A stretch of DNA of 64,000 bases. It comes from Mycoplasma leachii PG50 (lineage in GTDB: Bacteria; Bacillota_I; Bacilli_A; Mycoplasmatales; Mycoplasmataceae). The DNA lies in contig NC_014751.1 in the NCBI RefSeq assembly GCF_000183365.1, forward strand, positions 944,952-1,008,951. Direction: 5' to 3'. Under the pieces are notes generated by a model. The model made no database searches and was not told where the DNA came from. It saw only the letters and a program-made list of their open reading frames with translations. Position numbers and translations under genes: made by a program. Positions 29,461 to 41,232 of this stretch are shown piece after piece; the stretch's first letter is position 1, and each line of letters starts with the position of its first letter.

Positions 29461-31302
29461 ATGTCAACTGATCAAAAAATTATTGATTTTAATGAAAAAG
29501 ATCAATTAGAAGGATTAAAAAATATAGTCGCTATTACTGCTTGTGCTGCTGGTGTTGCTCATACTTATATGGCAGCTGATAGTATTAGTAAAGCTGCAAA
29601 AGCACTTAATATTAATGTTCATGTTGAAACACAAGGAACAATTGGTGCTGAAAATGTTATATCAGATCAACAACTACAACAAGCTGATCTTGTTATAATT
29701 GCAGCTGATGTTAAGATTGATACTTATAGATTTAATGGTAAAAAAATTTATATAACAGGTGTTAATGATGCGATTAAAAATCCTGAATTATTAATTAGAA
29801 CAGCTTGACAGCAAGCAGTAGAACAAGGTAAAAAAGGAACCAAAGTTGGTGTTTTTACAATTGGAGCTACTAAGAAAAAAGGTATATTAAACCATTTAAT
29901 GACAGGTATTTCATGAGTATTACCATTAATTATTGCAGCAGGAATATTAATGGCTATAGCTAATTTATCTGCATTTCAAACTATTTATTCAGATCAGGTT
30001 GGAGACTATACTCAAGCTTGAGTATTATATGAGAGACCTTTTCCACAATTTTTAATGAATGTAGGTTCTTTAGGATTTAAACTAGTAATACCATTATTTT
30101 CTGCATTTATTGCATATTCGATTGCTGATAAACCAGGTATAGCTCCTGCTTTAATTGGTGGTTGAATTATTAATGATAATAAAATGTTAGGAATAAATGT
30201 TCCAGTTTCAGAAAATTCTTCTATTGAGCCAGGTGCTGGTTTTTTAGGAGCAATTATTGTTGGATTATTAGCTGGATATCTTGTTAAATTGTTAAAGTCT
30301 TTACGTTGATGAAAAATTTTAAAACCTGTTGTTCCATTAATGATTATTCCTATTATTTCAGTATTTATAATTAGTACTTTTGTTAAATTTGTTATTGGAG
30401 CACCTATTGCTAATTTAGTTTTAGGATTATTTAATGGTTTATCTGCTTTACAAGATAAATTTGCTGGAACTTCATTTGTGATTGCTTTAGTTGTTTCAAT
30501 GATGATTGCTTTTGATTTAGGAGGACCATTTAATAAAACTGCATTAGTATTTGGTACTGTTGTGTTTTATCAATCACTAGCTCAAGTGTTATCAAATGGA
30601 CAAACTTTTTGAGATGCAAACTTTGTTCCTGGAACAGCAGCTCAAGCAGCTATTTCAGTTCCACCTTTAGGAATGTTTTTAGCAACTTTATTATTTAAAA
30701 AGAAATTTACACAAAATGAACGCGTTATGGGAAAAGCAGCTTTTGCTCAAGGTATTGTTGGTATTACAGAAGGAGCAATACCATTTGCTGCAACAGATCC
30801 AATTAGAGTAATTTTTGCAAATGTAATTGGTGCTGCTGTTGCTGGAGTTGGTGTAACTTTAACTAATGCTAAATTTGCAGCTGGTTTAGGCTCACCTATA
30901 GGTGTATTTTTAGGATATATTCAATTAGATGGAATACTAGGTTGACCAATGGGATGAATTATTCCTATTTTACTAGGTATTTTAACAACTGCTTTAATCA
31001 TAGGGTTTACAAAACCAAAAATTAAAGGAGAAGAATTAGAACAATTAGAAAAAGAATTAAAAGATAAAAAAATAAAACGTATTCAAGCACATAAAAACTT
31101 TAAACAAGCAATTAAAAGTCCTAAAATGATGTTTGCTTTAATTAAAAAAGTAGTTAAAAAATGATGAACTAATTATATAAATGAAGTTAAAGAATTTTAT
31201 TCAAATGCTTGAAAACAAATTAAAAAATACTTTATTTTAAAATGAATGAATACTAAAAATTTCTTTAACAGATTAAAACAAATGTTTAGTAAGAAAAAAT
31301 AG
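29461..31302 (+). CDS. PTS fructose-family EIIBC permease (MngA-like)
   Basis: 613 residues. The EIIB domain (about residues 18-115) has phospho-Cys in [16 protein letters not shown]. The EIIC domain (about 145-520) has many membrane helices, with [12 protein letters not shown] and [14 protein letters not shown], typical of the fructose family. The EIIA domain is missing but is encoded by the gene at 33993. The neighbouring GH38 gene makes the 2-O-alpha-mannosyl-glycerate transporter MngA the nearest known parallel. A basic tail of about 95 residues after the EIIC domain is unusual. RBS AAAGGAG. It imports and phosphorylates a sugar at the membrane. Confidence 0.88.
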
Positions 31303-31313
31303 GAAACTTTATT

Positions 31314-33980
31314 ATGTCATGAAACATATATGTTGTTTGTCACACACACTGAGATAAAGAATGATATTTTACAAAACAAGATAGTGATGTATTATTATGT
31401 TCAAATTTAAATCAAATAACTAAAATATTAAGTTCAAATGATGAATATAAGTCATTTACTTATGATGGTCAAGTTTCAATTATTGATGATTATTTAATAT
31501 ATTATCCAGAAAATGAAGCACAAATTAAAAAACTGTGTGAACAAAAAAAGCTTATAGTTGGACCATGATATACACAACCAGATTTTTTTAACACAACTTC
31601 TGAATCAATAATTAGAAATTTATTAATTGGTATTAATTTATCTAAAAAATATAATGCAGATTATTTAAAAACAGCTTATGTTCCCGATTCTTTTGGACAT
31701 AATAACCAAATGCCTCAAATTTATAAAAGCTTTAATTTAAATAATTTTATTTATTGAAGGGGTATAAAAAATAGTCAATTAAAAAAAGCTGGAACTTTAC
31801 ATTATTGACAAGGAATAGATAAAACTAAAATCACATCTTATAATTTTTATTATGGTTATTGAGTACTTGGTTCCAAATTTGCTTATACTAAATTAACAAA
31901 AGATAATTTAAAAAAAGAAGCTGTAGAGTTTTTAAAAAATATCACTCCAATCTTAAATCAATTAAAAAAAGTAACTAAAAATTCGAATAATAATTTATTA
32001 TTACCACTTGGTGGAGATCAAGCTCCGATTGTAGAACTAACTCCAGAATTTTTTAAACAAGTTAACAAATTATCTAATGATAATTGAATATTAACTGATT
32101 ATGATACTTATTTTAAAAATATAGATAATAGCAATTTAAAAACTATAAAAGGTGAATTAAAATCACCATCTAAAGCAAGAATTCATAAAACAATAGCTTC
32201 ACAAAGATATGATATTAAACAATTATTAAAAACAGTTGAACATAATTTATATAACGTTTTAGAACCATTAGCTATATATTACAAATATCTAACTAACAAA
32301 TACGAAAAACAAATCATTAATAATGCATTAAAACTAATTTTAACTAGTCAAGCTCATGATTCAATAGGGTGTTGTAATTCAGATGAAACTAATTTAAATA
32401 TTTATAATAGATTACTACAAGCTAATTATTTAATTGAATCTCAAATTACTAAACTTATTAAAAATTTATCTTTAAATATTAATTTAAAAGAAAATCAAGT
32501 TTTAGTATTTAACTCTAATTCATTTTATAAAAACAATATTTTTAAAGAACTAAATATTTTTACTTCATTTAATAATTTTAAAATTTATCATAATAAAAAA
32601 GCTGTTGATTTTATTTTATTAGATCAACAATATCATAATGATGGAATGATTGTTAATTTAGAAAAACAAGGAGAAATAAGTAGTAAAACTAAAGGCTTTT
32701 ATAGTTCAAAAATTGTTGTCAATAATTTAAAAATAGACCCTTTCAAATTTGAGATTTTAGATATAGTTCAATCTGATAAAAAACCAATAAATTCTAGTTT
32801 TAATAATATAAAAACTAATAGATTTGATATATGAATTAATGATGATAATACTATTGCTTTTTTAGATAAAATTACTAATAAAAAATATCATAATCAATTT
32901 ATGATTTATGCTCAACATGATTTTGGGGATTCTTATGATTATTCACCACTAACTGAAACAAATCAAATAATTTCAAAACTAATAGATGTAAAAATTGTTA
33001 AAGTAGAATACAGTTCTAATAACAATGTTTTAATTCAATTAAAAAATACTTATCAAATACCATATGATACAACAAAAACAAAATATATAAATCAAGAATT
33101 TGATATTAGTTTATTATTTACAAATGATTCAATTATTAAAATAAAAATTAATACTTTAAATAAATCAACACAAATAAGATGAAGAATAATTTCAAATTGT
33201 GATCAAATAAATAATTATTCTTATGCTGATCAATGCTATTGTGAAATAAAAAGACCAGTAGAACTAACTAAAGACTTATTAGTTTGAAAAAAAGAAAATT
33301 GAGTAGAAAAACCTGTTGGAATTGAAACTAATGAAAGTTATGTTTATTTAAAATCTAATAGATCAAAAACAGGATTTGTTACACTTGGTACTAATGAGTA
33401 TGAAATTATTAATAAAAAAGAAATTCATTTAACTTTATTTAGAAGTATTGATGTATTAGGAAGAAATAATTTATTATGAAGACCAAATAGAGCTAGTGGT
33501 ACTAGTGAGTTTAGTATAAAAACTGATGATGCTAGATTATTGTATAAAAATCTTGAATTTAATTTATATTGATTTGATATAAATAGCTCTACTAATATAG
33601 CTCAATTAGCAAATAATTTAATAACTCCAACTTGTTATTATCAAAATCAAAAATTTAATAATTTAAAAAAACGTTTTGACAGATTTTTATTTATAAATGA
33701 CAAAATAAATACTAATAAAATACCAATTTACTCACTTATTAAAAACTTAAATAAAAATATCATTATTAAAACAATAAAACTTGCTGAAAATGATGACTTT
33801 GTTATCATTAGATGTTTTAACAATTCAAAAACAAACCAACAATTCAGTTTATTAATAAATAATCAATTAGTAAGTTTTAATAAGTTAAATATGTTAGAAG
33901 AAATAAAAAATAAAGATCTTAAAACTGATTGATTAAGACCATATGAAATAGGTACTTATTCATTTAAATTATTTGAATAA
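31314..33980 (+). CDS. GH38 alpha-mannosidase, MngB-like
   Basis: 888 residues, close to the 877 of E. coli MngB. The Zn-binding start VCHTHWDKEWY is complete (His, Asp). The nucleophile block AYVPDSFGHNNQMPQIYKSF and the later Zn-binding AHDSIGCCNSDE are present, followed by a beta-rich C-terminal half. MngB hydrolyses mannosylglycerate-6-phosphate made by the PTS; here the substrate is inferred only from its place between the EIIBC and EIIA genes. It is cytoplasmic, with no signal peptide. Over 20 TGA Trp codons are present. RBS AGGAAA. Confidence 0.9.
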
Positions 33981-33992
33981 AGGATAAAAAAT

Positions 33993-34451
33993 ATGAATAA
34001 AGAAATATTTAACATAAATCATGTTTTTATTGATGTTGATGTTAATTCTAAAAAACAAGCTTTTGAAATTATTGCTTTAAAATTTTATCTACTAGGTTTT
34101 ACAACAGATAAAAATAAAGCTCTTAAAGGTTTAAAAAAAAGAGAGAAAGAAGGTTCAACAGGATTTAATGATGGAATTGCTATTCCTCATGCAAAAATTA
34201 AAGAAATTACAAAACCTGGAATATTTGTTTTTAAATTTAAAAATGGTGTTGAATGGGATTCTATTGATAATAGTTTAGTTACAATTGCTATTGCTTTAGC
34301 TATTCAAGAAAATGATAGTGCAAATGATCATTTAAAAATTTTAAGTAGTATTGCTAGAAAATTAGTTGATGATGATTTTAGAAAAGACTTAAATAAAGCT
34401 AATAATGTTGATCAGTTATATCAATTAATTAGTAAAGTTGAGATTATTTAG
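33993..34451 (+). CDS. PTS fructose-family EIIA
   Basis: 152 residues. The phospho-His is in DGIAIPHAKI, after GLKKREKEGSTGF, the hallmark of EIIA-Fru. It takes phosphate from HPr and passes it to the EIIB domain encoded at 29461. It is separated from that gene by the mannosidase. RBS AAGGATAA. Its TAG stop is 1 base before the ROK kinase ATG. Confidence 0.93.
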   Translation: MNKEIFNINHVFIDVDVNSKKQAFEIIALKFYLLGFTTDKNKALKGLKKREKEGSTGFNDGIAIPHAKIKEITKPGIFVFKFKNGVEWDSIDNSLVTIAIALAIQENDSANDHLKILSSIARKLVDDDFRKDLNKANNVDQLYQLISKVEII

Positions 34452-34452
34452 T

Positions 34453-35331
34453 ATGGTATTAGTTTTTGATGTTGGTGGAATGTCTACTAAAATTGCTTTA
34501 ATTGATAGTAAAACAGATCAATTTATAATAAAAGATCAAATAATTTATTCTAATTTTATAAATGGTCAATCTCTATTATTTGAAATTAAAAAAAAGATCA
34601 ATCAATTTAAAAATAATAATCTAAAAGCAATTTGTATTTCTAGTTGTGGAATTATTAATTCAATTAGTGGAGAGATTTCAGGTTCTTCAGCTATTAAAGA
34701 TTATTATTTAATAAATTATAAAAAAGATTTAAAAGAATTTAACATACCTATTTTTATTGAAAATGATGCTAATTGCGCTGCTATTTGTGAATCTGAAATG
34801 GGAGTTGTTAAAAATAATAAAAACGCTGTTTTTTTAGTGATTGGAACTGGAATTGGTGGAGCAATTATTATAAATAAAATGTTATATAAAGGAAGTAATT
34901 TATTTGCTGGAGAATTTGGATGTAGTCTAGTTAAAATTCAAAATAATCAGTATATTAATGTTTCAGAAAGTTATTCAGCAAAAGCTATTGAAACTAACTA
35001 TTTTACTTTAACAAATAAAAAAATAACAGCTAAAGAAATTTTTAATAAATATAAAGAAGATAAAGTTGCTAAAAAAGTTATAAATAAAACAATTAATGGT
35101 CTTTGTAAACTAATGATTAACATCACAGCTATTATTGATCCAGAAGTGTTTGTAATTGGTGGAGCTGTTAGTCAAAATCAATTATTTATCAACCTATTAA
35201 ATAAGAAGTTTAAAAAATATATGATTATATCTAATATTAATTTAAATATAAAGATTAAACCAGCGATGTTTTTTAATGATGCTAATATTTATGGAGCTTA
35301 TCTTTTATATAAAAAGGATTTATATGTTTAA
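34453..35331 (+). CDS. ROK-family sugar kinase
   Basis: 292 residues. An N-terminal phosphate loop DVGGMSTKIALID, the ROK signature region ENDANCAAICESEMG with catalytic Asp, and the ADP-binding VIGTGIGGAIIINK are visible. The usual zinc motif CxCGxxGCxE is absent, as in some mycoplasma members. No N-terminal HTH, so it is a kinase and not a repressor. It probably phosphorylates the free sugar released by the glycosidases. ATG 34453 is 1 base after the EIIA stop; its own stop overlaps the next gene's start region. Confidence 0.87.
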   Translation: MVLVFDVGGMSTKIALIDSKTDQFIIKDQIIYSNFINGQSLLFEIKKKINQFKNNNLKAICISSCGIINSISGEISGSSAIKDYYLINYKKDLKEFNIPIFIENDANCAAICESEMGVVKNNKNAVFLVIGTGIGGAIIINKMLYKGSNLFAGEFGCSLVKIQNNQYINVSESYSAKAIETNYFTLTNKKITAKEIFNKYKEDKVAKKVINKTINGLCKLMINITAIIDPEVFVIGGAVSQNQLFINLLNKKFKKYMIISNINLNIKIKPAMFFNDANIYGAYLLYKKDLYV

Positions 35332-36712
35332 ATTTAAAAAAGATTTTTGGTGAGGTGCTGCTAGTTCTGGGTGTCAGACTGAATCAGATAAAGATAAACC
35401 AAATTTAAATATTATGGATTATTGATACAAACAAACACCAACAGATTTTTATGATAATAAAGGACCTAATATTACTTGCGATACTTATTCTAACTATAAA
35501 ACTGATGTTAAATTAATGAGTGAAATTGGATTAAACAGTTTTAGAACTTCTATTCAATGAACAAGATTAATAAAAAATTTATATACAGGTGAAGTTGATT
35601 TAAAACAAGTAGAGTTTTATAGAAATTATTTTTTAGAAATTAAAAAAAATAATATTAAATTAATTGTTAATTTATTTCATTTTGATACACCTATTGAATT
35701 AGAAAATATTGGTGGTTGAACTAATAAAAAAACAGTAGAATTATATTTTTTATATGCTAAACAATGTTTTAAATATTTTAGTGATTTAGTTGATTATTGA
35801 ACAACATTTAATGAACCTATAGTTTTAGTAGATGGATGTTATTTAAATAAGTGATATTATCCAAAAATTAGTAACTTAAAATTAGCAATTCAAGCAGCAT
35901 ACAACACAATACTAGCTCATTGCAAAGTAGCTAATTATTTTCATTCTTATTTTAAAAATGATCAAAATAAAAAAATATCAATAATATTAAATCTTACTCC
36001 AACAATACCAAAAAATAGTGAATCAAAACATTTAAAAGCAGCAAAAATTAGAGATGAATTACTTAATAAATCTTTTTTAAATGCAGTTATAAAAGGACAA
36101 TTTAGTAATTTTTTAATCAAATTTTTAAATGAAAATAATTTAATGCCTGAATATGATCAATTAGAATTAAATGAAATTAAAAAAACAAGAATTGATTTTT
36201 TAGCTGTGAATTATTATCAACCAGCAAGAGTACAAGCACCAAACAATAATTTAGATAACCCAAAAGATTTAAAACTAGAAAATTGATTTGAAGTATATGT
36301 TGATAAAAAAAGTAGAATTAATCCTTATAGAGGTTGAGAAATTCACCCACAAACACTATATGATATAGCTATAGATATTAAAAATAATTATGATAATATA
36401 CCTTGAATAGTTTCAGAAAATGGAATTGGTGTGAGTGATGAAAATAGGTTTTTAAACAAACAAGGTTATATTGATGATCAATATCGTATAGATTTTATAA
36501 AAGAACATTTAATTTATTTATATAAAGCAATAGAACAAGGTTCAAATTGTTTTGGTTATCATATGTGAACATTAATTGATAATTGAAGCTGAGCTAATGG
36601 TTTTAAAAATAGATATGGTTTTATAAGTTTAGATACAAAAACATTAAAAAGAACAATTAAAAAATCAGGTTATTGAATTAAACAAGTAATTAAAGATCAA
36701 GGATTTGAATAA
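35324..36712 (+). CDS. GH1 glycosidase, probably 6-phospho-beta-glucosidase
   Basis: 462 residues, starting MFKFKKDFWWGAASSGCQTE, the normal GH1 opening. Acid/base Glu in YWTTFNEPIVL, nucleophile Glu in PWIVSENGIGVSD, and WTLIDNWSWANGFKNRYGFI near the C-terminus are all present. The family splits phosphorylated beta-glycosides delivered by a PTS. The start overlaps the ROK stop by 8 bases, showing translational coupling. It has many TGA Trp codons, which hide it from a standard-code ORF search. The exact sugar is not known. Confidence 0.9.
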
Positions 36713-36713
36713 T

Positions 36714-37799
36714 ATGGAAAAAAAGAAATTAGGAATTAGTGTTTATTGTAAAAAAGCAAGTTTTGATCAAATTATTGAGTATTTAAAACTAGCTAGAAGC
36801 TATAATTTTGAAATATTATTTATAAGTTTTGTGCATTTATTAAAAACAGATTATTTTAAAAATATTGATGTTATTAAAAAAGCAAAAGAGTTAAATTATT
36901 ATGTTATAGCAGATTTTGATCAAACTAGTTTAAATAATTTAACTAAATCTAATGATCTAAAAATCATAAAAGAAATTGGAATAGATTGCATTAGATTTGA
37001 TCAACAAATTGATGCTCAAAGTTTAGCTAATTTAACTTATAATCCATATGACATTGATGTTCAATTAAATATTAGCAATAGCTTTAATTTTTTAGATAAT
37101 GTTTTAGATTTTAAACCTATTTTAACTAGATTAAGTGGAAGTCATAATTTTTATTTACTAAAAGATTCAGCACTAGATATAGATTTTTTTAATAAAACAA
37201 CTGATAAATTTATAAGAAAAAATTTAAATACTTCAGCTTTTATATCAAGTCAAATAGCAAATATTACTTTAGCAGATAATTACACTAAAGCAGTAAGTTT
37301 AGAGTTTTTTAGAAACATAGATATAATCAGTCAAGCTAAATACTTATTTTATTCAAATAAGATTAATAATGTTATTATTGCAAATATGTTTGCTAGTAAA
37401 AAAGAACTAGAACAATTATCACTACTTAATAAAGATCATTTAACTTTAAAAATAAATAATTTACAAAAAATATCAAAAACAGAAAAAGAAATTTTATTGT
37501 GAAATAATCATTTTAGAAGAAGTGATATTAATACTAGTTATATAAGATCAACATTTTCAAGAACTATTTGAAATTCATTTGATATAAAACCAAATAATAT
37601 TAAACAAGTATTTAATAAAGGTGATATTGTAATTTTAAATAATAATGCTAATAGGTATAAAGGTGAATTACATATTATATTAAAAGATAATTATATTGAT
37701 AATAACAATTTATATAACTACATAGCATCAGTTCATTCTGATGAATTATATTTATTAGATTTTATTGACTCTAATAGTCATTTTAAAATATCATTGTAG
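36714..37799 (+). CDS. MupG/DUF871-family TIM-barrel protein
   Basis: 361 residues, starting MEKKKLGISVYCKKASFDQI, with ILFISFVHLLKTD, DFDQTS and IRFDQQIDAQSL in the barrel and a C-terminal beta domain (GELHIILKD). The family includes S. aureus MupG, a 6-phospho-N-acetylmuramidase that splits MurNAc-6P-GlcNAc taken up by a PTS. Mycoplasmas have no wall, so the substrate would come from other bacteria or be a different phospho-disaccharide. It starts 1 base after the GH1 stop and ends the operon. Confidence 0.8.
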
Positions 37800-37826
37800 T
37801 ATTTTTAAATAAAGATAATGTAATGA

Positions 37827-37854
37827 AAAAGAGAGATTTGAAATCTCTCTTTTA
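37827..37854 (+). terminator. terminator of the PTS/glycosidase operon
   Basis: AAAAGAGAGATTTGAAATCTCTCTTTT is a near-perfect hairpin with a T tail. It also covers the stop of the minus-strand remnant. Confidence 0.92.
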
Positions 37855-38190
37855 ATTATTAAAAATTTGATTTATTATTTCTTCTCTTCAATTATTTTTT
37901 ATAAAAGTAGGTTTTTTATCTAAATTTTTATTAATTATTTCTAATATATCAATATCATAAATATTTTTTTCTAATAATTGAATTAATTCGTTAGTAGTAA
38001 AAGAAAAAATATTTAAACCTTTAACAGTATTTTTCATTTTATTTGTTGTATTTAATTCAATGAATTGAGTCGATCTAAAAATATTTAATACATTATTATC
38101 TAATTTATTGGCTATAAAAATAGTTTGGCAATTATTATAAGTAGAATAAAAATTAACTGAATGTCTTATAACAGGTTCTAATTCAAAGAT
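37852..38190 (-). pseudogene. truncated minus-strand ORF of unknown family
   Basis: About 110 codons are open leftward to TAA 37852-37854, reading ELEPVIRHSVNFYSTYNN, then TIFIANKLDNNVLNIF and ending KKPTFIKNNWREEIINQIF. It has codon use like a real gene, including a TGA Trp, but no plausible start: upstream it runs into antisense coiled-coil sequence near 38190. I take it to be the C-terminus of a gene cut by a rearrangement. I do not recognise the family; a sugar-operon regulator would fit the location, but nothing in the sequence shows it. Confidence 0.5.
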
Positions 38191-39676
38191 TGAAGCAACA
38201 AATGAAGAATTAAATAAACAAATGGGTCTTTTAGAAAAAACTAAAAGAGAAGAACTTGAATTAACTAATACTAAAGATCAACTAAAGAGAACACAAGAAG
38301 AAAAAGATAGAAAATACGAAGAAATTTTATCAGAACTATCTAAAGTAGAAGATGAACTAAAAAGTAATAATTCTGAAAAAGCAAAATACGTTAAGGAATT
38401 TGAAAAAGCTAATAAATTAGCTTTAGAAAAACAAAAAGAACTTAGTGATCTTGAAGGTAAACATATTGCTTTAGAAAAAGTAAAAGAACAAAGAACTAAG
38501 GATAATGAAAAGATAAATAAACAAGTTAATTCTTTAAGTAGAATGATTGTTTCTAAAAATGAAGATTTAAATAGGGAAAAATCAGAAAAAGAAGCCTTAG
38601 AAAAAGAAATTGCTAATATTGATAAAAGCATAGAAGCAACTATTCAACAAATTACAAAAGACAAACAAGATAATGAAAAACTAAATTCTAAGTTAACAAA
38701 AGATTTAGAAGATAAGCATCAAGAAATTGAAGTATTGAAAAAAATACTAAAGATGCTAAAGATAGAACTGAGCCAATTATTAAAATTGTAGAAACAAAAA
38801 AAGAAGAATTAAATACTTTAACTAAGAGTCATAAAGAATTAAAAGATAGTGTTGAGGAATTGAAAAATAAACTTCTATCTCAAAATACTGAACTAGAAGA
38901 AATGGGATCTAAAATTGAACCTGCTTTAATTGAAATAAGTAAAAAAAAATGAAGAAGGTAAGGAATTATTCCTAACTATTACTAAATTACAAAAACAAGT
39001 AGAATACCTATCAACTATTGACGATCAATTAAGTAAAGAAAAAGTAACTCTAGAAAATAAACTTAGAATTGTTGAAAAAGAAATTGTAGAAGGAAAAATC
39101 AGTAGACAATCAGATGATATTAGAAGCTTTGGTACTACTGTAGAAGGTTTACGTAACTTTAAAGATTTTCTGGATAAACAAACTCAAGAAGAGAAGTTGG
39201 AATTAGAAAGATTGATTAAAGAAAATCAACAACTTCAATCTGAAATAGAAAAAGAAACAGAGGAAGCAAAAAGTTCTGAAGAAACCAATAAGAGATTGAA
39301 GAGAGAAGATAAAAAACTTAATGATAAACTTTCAGATATGATTAATAAAAAAGATATTCTAATCAAAAAAATTAATGAACTGATTGTTTTAAGTGATGAA
39401 ATTGAGGATATTTATAGACATAATTTAAACAGTGCAGGTAAAGCCAAAATTGAGATTGAATTAGCTAAAAGAACTATTGAAACATTTGTTGGTACTTCTG
39501 CTGATAAATATAAACACGATTTAAATAAAATTAGAAAAACTCATTTCAAAGCTATTCATAAATACTATGAAGAAATAATAAAAAATGAGCGAGAAGCTAA
39601 AGAAAAATTAGAAAAATTCAAAACTGATATCGATTCCTTAGAAAAACAAATTCAAGAATTTGATAAACAACAATAA
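38180..39676 (+). pseudogene. long coiled-coil protein, 5' truncated and frameshifted
   Basis: Almost 500 codons of Lys/Glu/Leu heptads (for example KNEDLNREKSEKEALEKEIA). No start codon or signal peptide lies upstream of ATG 38222, and the heptads begin right at the junction with the preceding fragment. The frame changes twice: one A is missing in the A7 run at 38738-38744, and one is extra in the A9 run at 38941-38949. The result is that only residues between these points are out of frame. The C-terminus (HDLNKIRKTHFKAIHKYYEE) is intact and ends at a terminator. Such proteins in mycoplasmas are usually surface lipoproteins of unknown role. A similar fragment is at 57541-58385. Confidence 0.7.
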
Positions 39677-39697
39677 TTTCTATTAATAAACAAACAT

Positions 39698-39724
39698 TAA
39701 CTCATCTTAGGATGAGTTTTTGTT
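39698..39724 (+). terminator. terminator of the coiled-coil gene
   Basis: AACTCATC, loop TTAG, GATGAGTT, then TTTG. Confidence 0.85.
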
Positions 39725-39758
39725 ACATAATTTATTTGATAAATAATTAGGAGGTTAT

Positions 39759-40664
39759 ATGAAAAGTGAAATTCTAATTAGTAAAGATAATAAACAATTA
39801 GTTTTATATAAATGAGATGAAGTAACAAGACCACTAGCTGTAATTCAACTAGTTCATGGTAGTTGTGAACACATAAAAAGATATGAAGATTTTATAAGAC
39901 AAATGAATCAAAATAATGTAATAGTAATTGGAATTGATCAAAGAGGTCATGGACAAACTAGTGTTTTAAATAATGAACTTGGGTATTTTAGTAAAACTAA
40001 AGGTTGAGAGTGTTTAATACAAGATCAATTATTAGTTAATCAATATATTAAAACTAATTATTCTGATTTACCTATTTATATGTTTGGTCATTCAATGGGA
40101 AGTTTTATTGCTAGAAGTTATGCAATTAAATATAGTAATACTATTAAAGGGTTAATTTTAAGTGGAACTAATCAAACTAATAGTTTTACTTTACTTTCAG
40201 CTTTAGTTTTAACAAAACTAACTTCTTTATTTTTAAAAGAAAAACAACCAAATAAAATTATTTGAAATATTAGTTATAAACAATTAAATAAAAAGTTTAA
40301 AACTAATAATAGTAATGGAGTTGAATGACTAACTAGAAATACAAATATTCAAAATCAATTTTTAAATGATAAATTATGTGGGTTTGTATTTAGTAGTAGT
40401 GCTTTTAAAGATATGTTTAAAGGAATGTTATTTAACTTAAAAACTAAAAATATAAAAAAGATGAATCATGATCTAAGAATTTTATTACTAACTGGTAGTG
40501 ATGATCCTGTAAGTCATTATAGTAAAGATGTAATTAAACTAAATAATAAATTAGAAAAATTAGGTTATGATTCAAAACTAATTATTTATAAAGATTTTAG
40601 ACATGAAATCTTAAATGAATTAGATAAAGATTTAGTAATTAGAGATATTTTAAAATTTATGTAA
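39759..40664 (+). CDS. alpha/beta hydrolase, monoacylglycerol lipase / lysophospholipase-like
   Basis: 301 residues. Oxyanion loop LVHGSCEHIKRYEDF, nucleophile elbow MFGHSMGSFIARSYA (Ser), and late LLLTGSDDPVSH (Asp) and DFRHEILNE (His) complete the triad in the order of serine lipases of the monoacylglycerol/lysophospholipase group. No signal peptide. It could release fatty acids from host lysolipids, which mycoplasmas cannot make. A very strong RBS, AGGAGG, sits 5 bases before ATG. It has TGA Trp codons. Single gene. Confidence 0.85.
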
Positions 40665-40718
40665 TTTATTAATTTTTATCTTTATAATATAACTAATAAA
40701 TAGAAAAATAGTAGAAAT

Positions 40719-41183
40719 ATGCTGCCAAAAGATCTTGATTTTAAGCTACAAATTATAGAAGAACATAAAAAAGGAGCTTCAGTTAAAGCTTTATCAGATA
40801 AATATAATATTGGTATTTGAACAATCAGAGATTGGATTCACCAGTATAAAATGTTTGCTGAGCAAGGAATTAGTAAAAGTGTAGTTCATACTAAATATGA
40901 TCCAGAGTTTAAATTACACGTTATTAATCATAAAAAAGAATATAACTTAAGCTATCCAGAAACTATCAAACTATTTAGTATTAAAAACTCTTCAACTGTT
41001 GCTTTGTGAGAAAAACAGTTTAAAGAAAAAGGAATACAAGGTTTAAGTAATCAAATCGGCAGACCCAAAAACAGCTCTACTTCTTATAAACAGCTCTTTT
41101 TACAATTAGAAGAAAAAATTGCTGATTTAGAACAACAAATTGATGAACTAAAACAGCAATTAAATATTAAAGATACAAAATAA
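40719..41183 (+). mobile_element. IS3/IS150-type transposase OrfA, orphan
   Basis: 154 residues: two helix-turn-helix modules (KGASVKALSDKYNIGIWTIR and LSYPETIKLFSIKNSSTVALWE) and a C-terminal leucine zipper (LEEKIADLEQQIDELKQQL). This is the layout of OrfA in the IS150 group of the IS3 family. OrfB, normally reached by -1 frameshift, is missing; deoD follows convergently. No terminal inverted repeats are evident. It may be an IS remnant or a kept DNA-binding protein. The RBS is weak. Confidence 0.75.
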
Positions 41184-41202
41184 ACATACTTATAAAAAAT
41201 TA

Positions 41203-41232
41203 GACCTTAGCAAACAAAAGCTAAGGTTTTTA
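41203..41232. terminator. bidirectional terminator between OrfA and deoD
   Basis: ACCTTAGC (41204-41211) pairs with GCTAAGGT (41220-41227), flanked by A and T runs. Confidence 0.85.

Noticed and set aside
38278..38631. Minus-strand ORF of 117 codons
   Set aside because: It is the antisense of the coiled-coil gene; Ser/Leu/Phe-rich shadows arise opposite Lys/Glu-rich coding.
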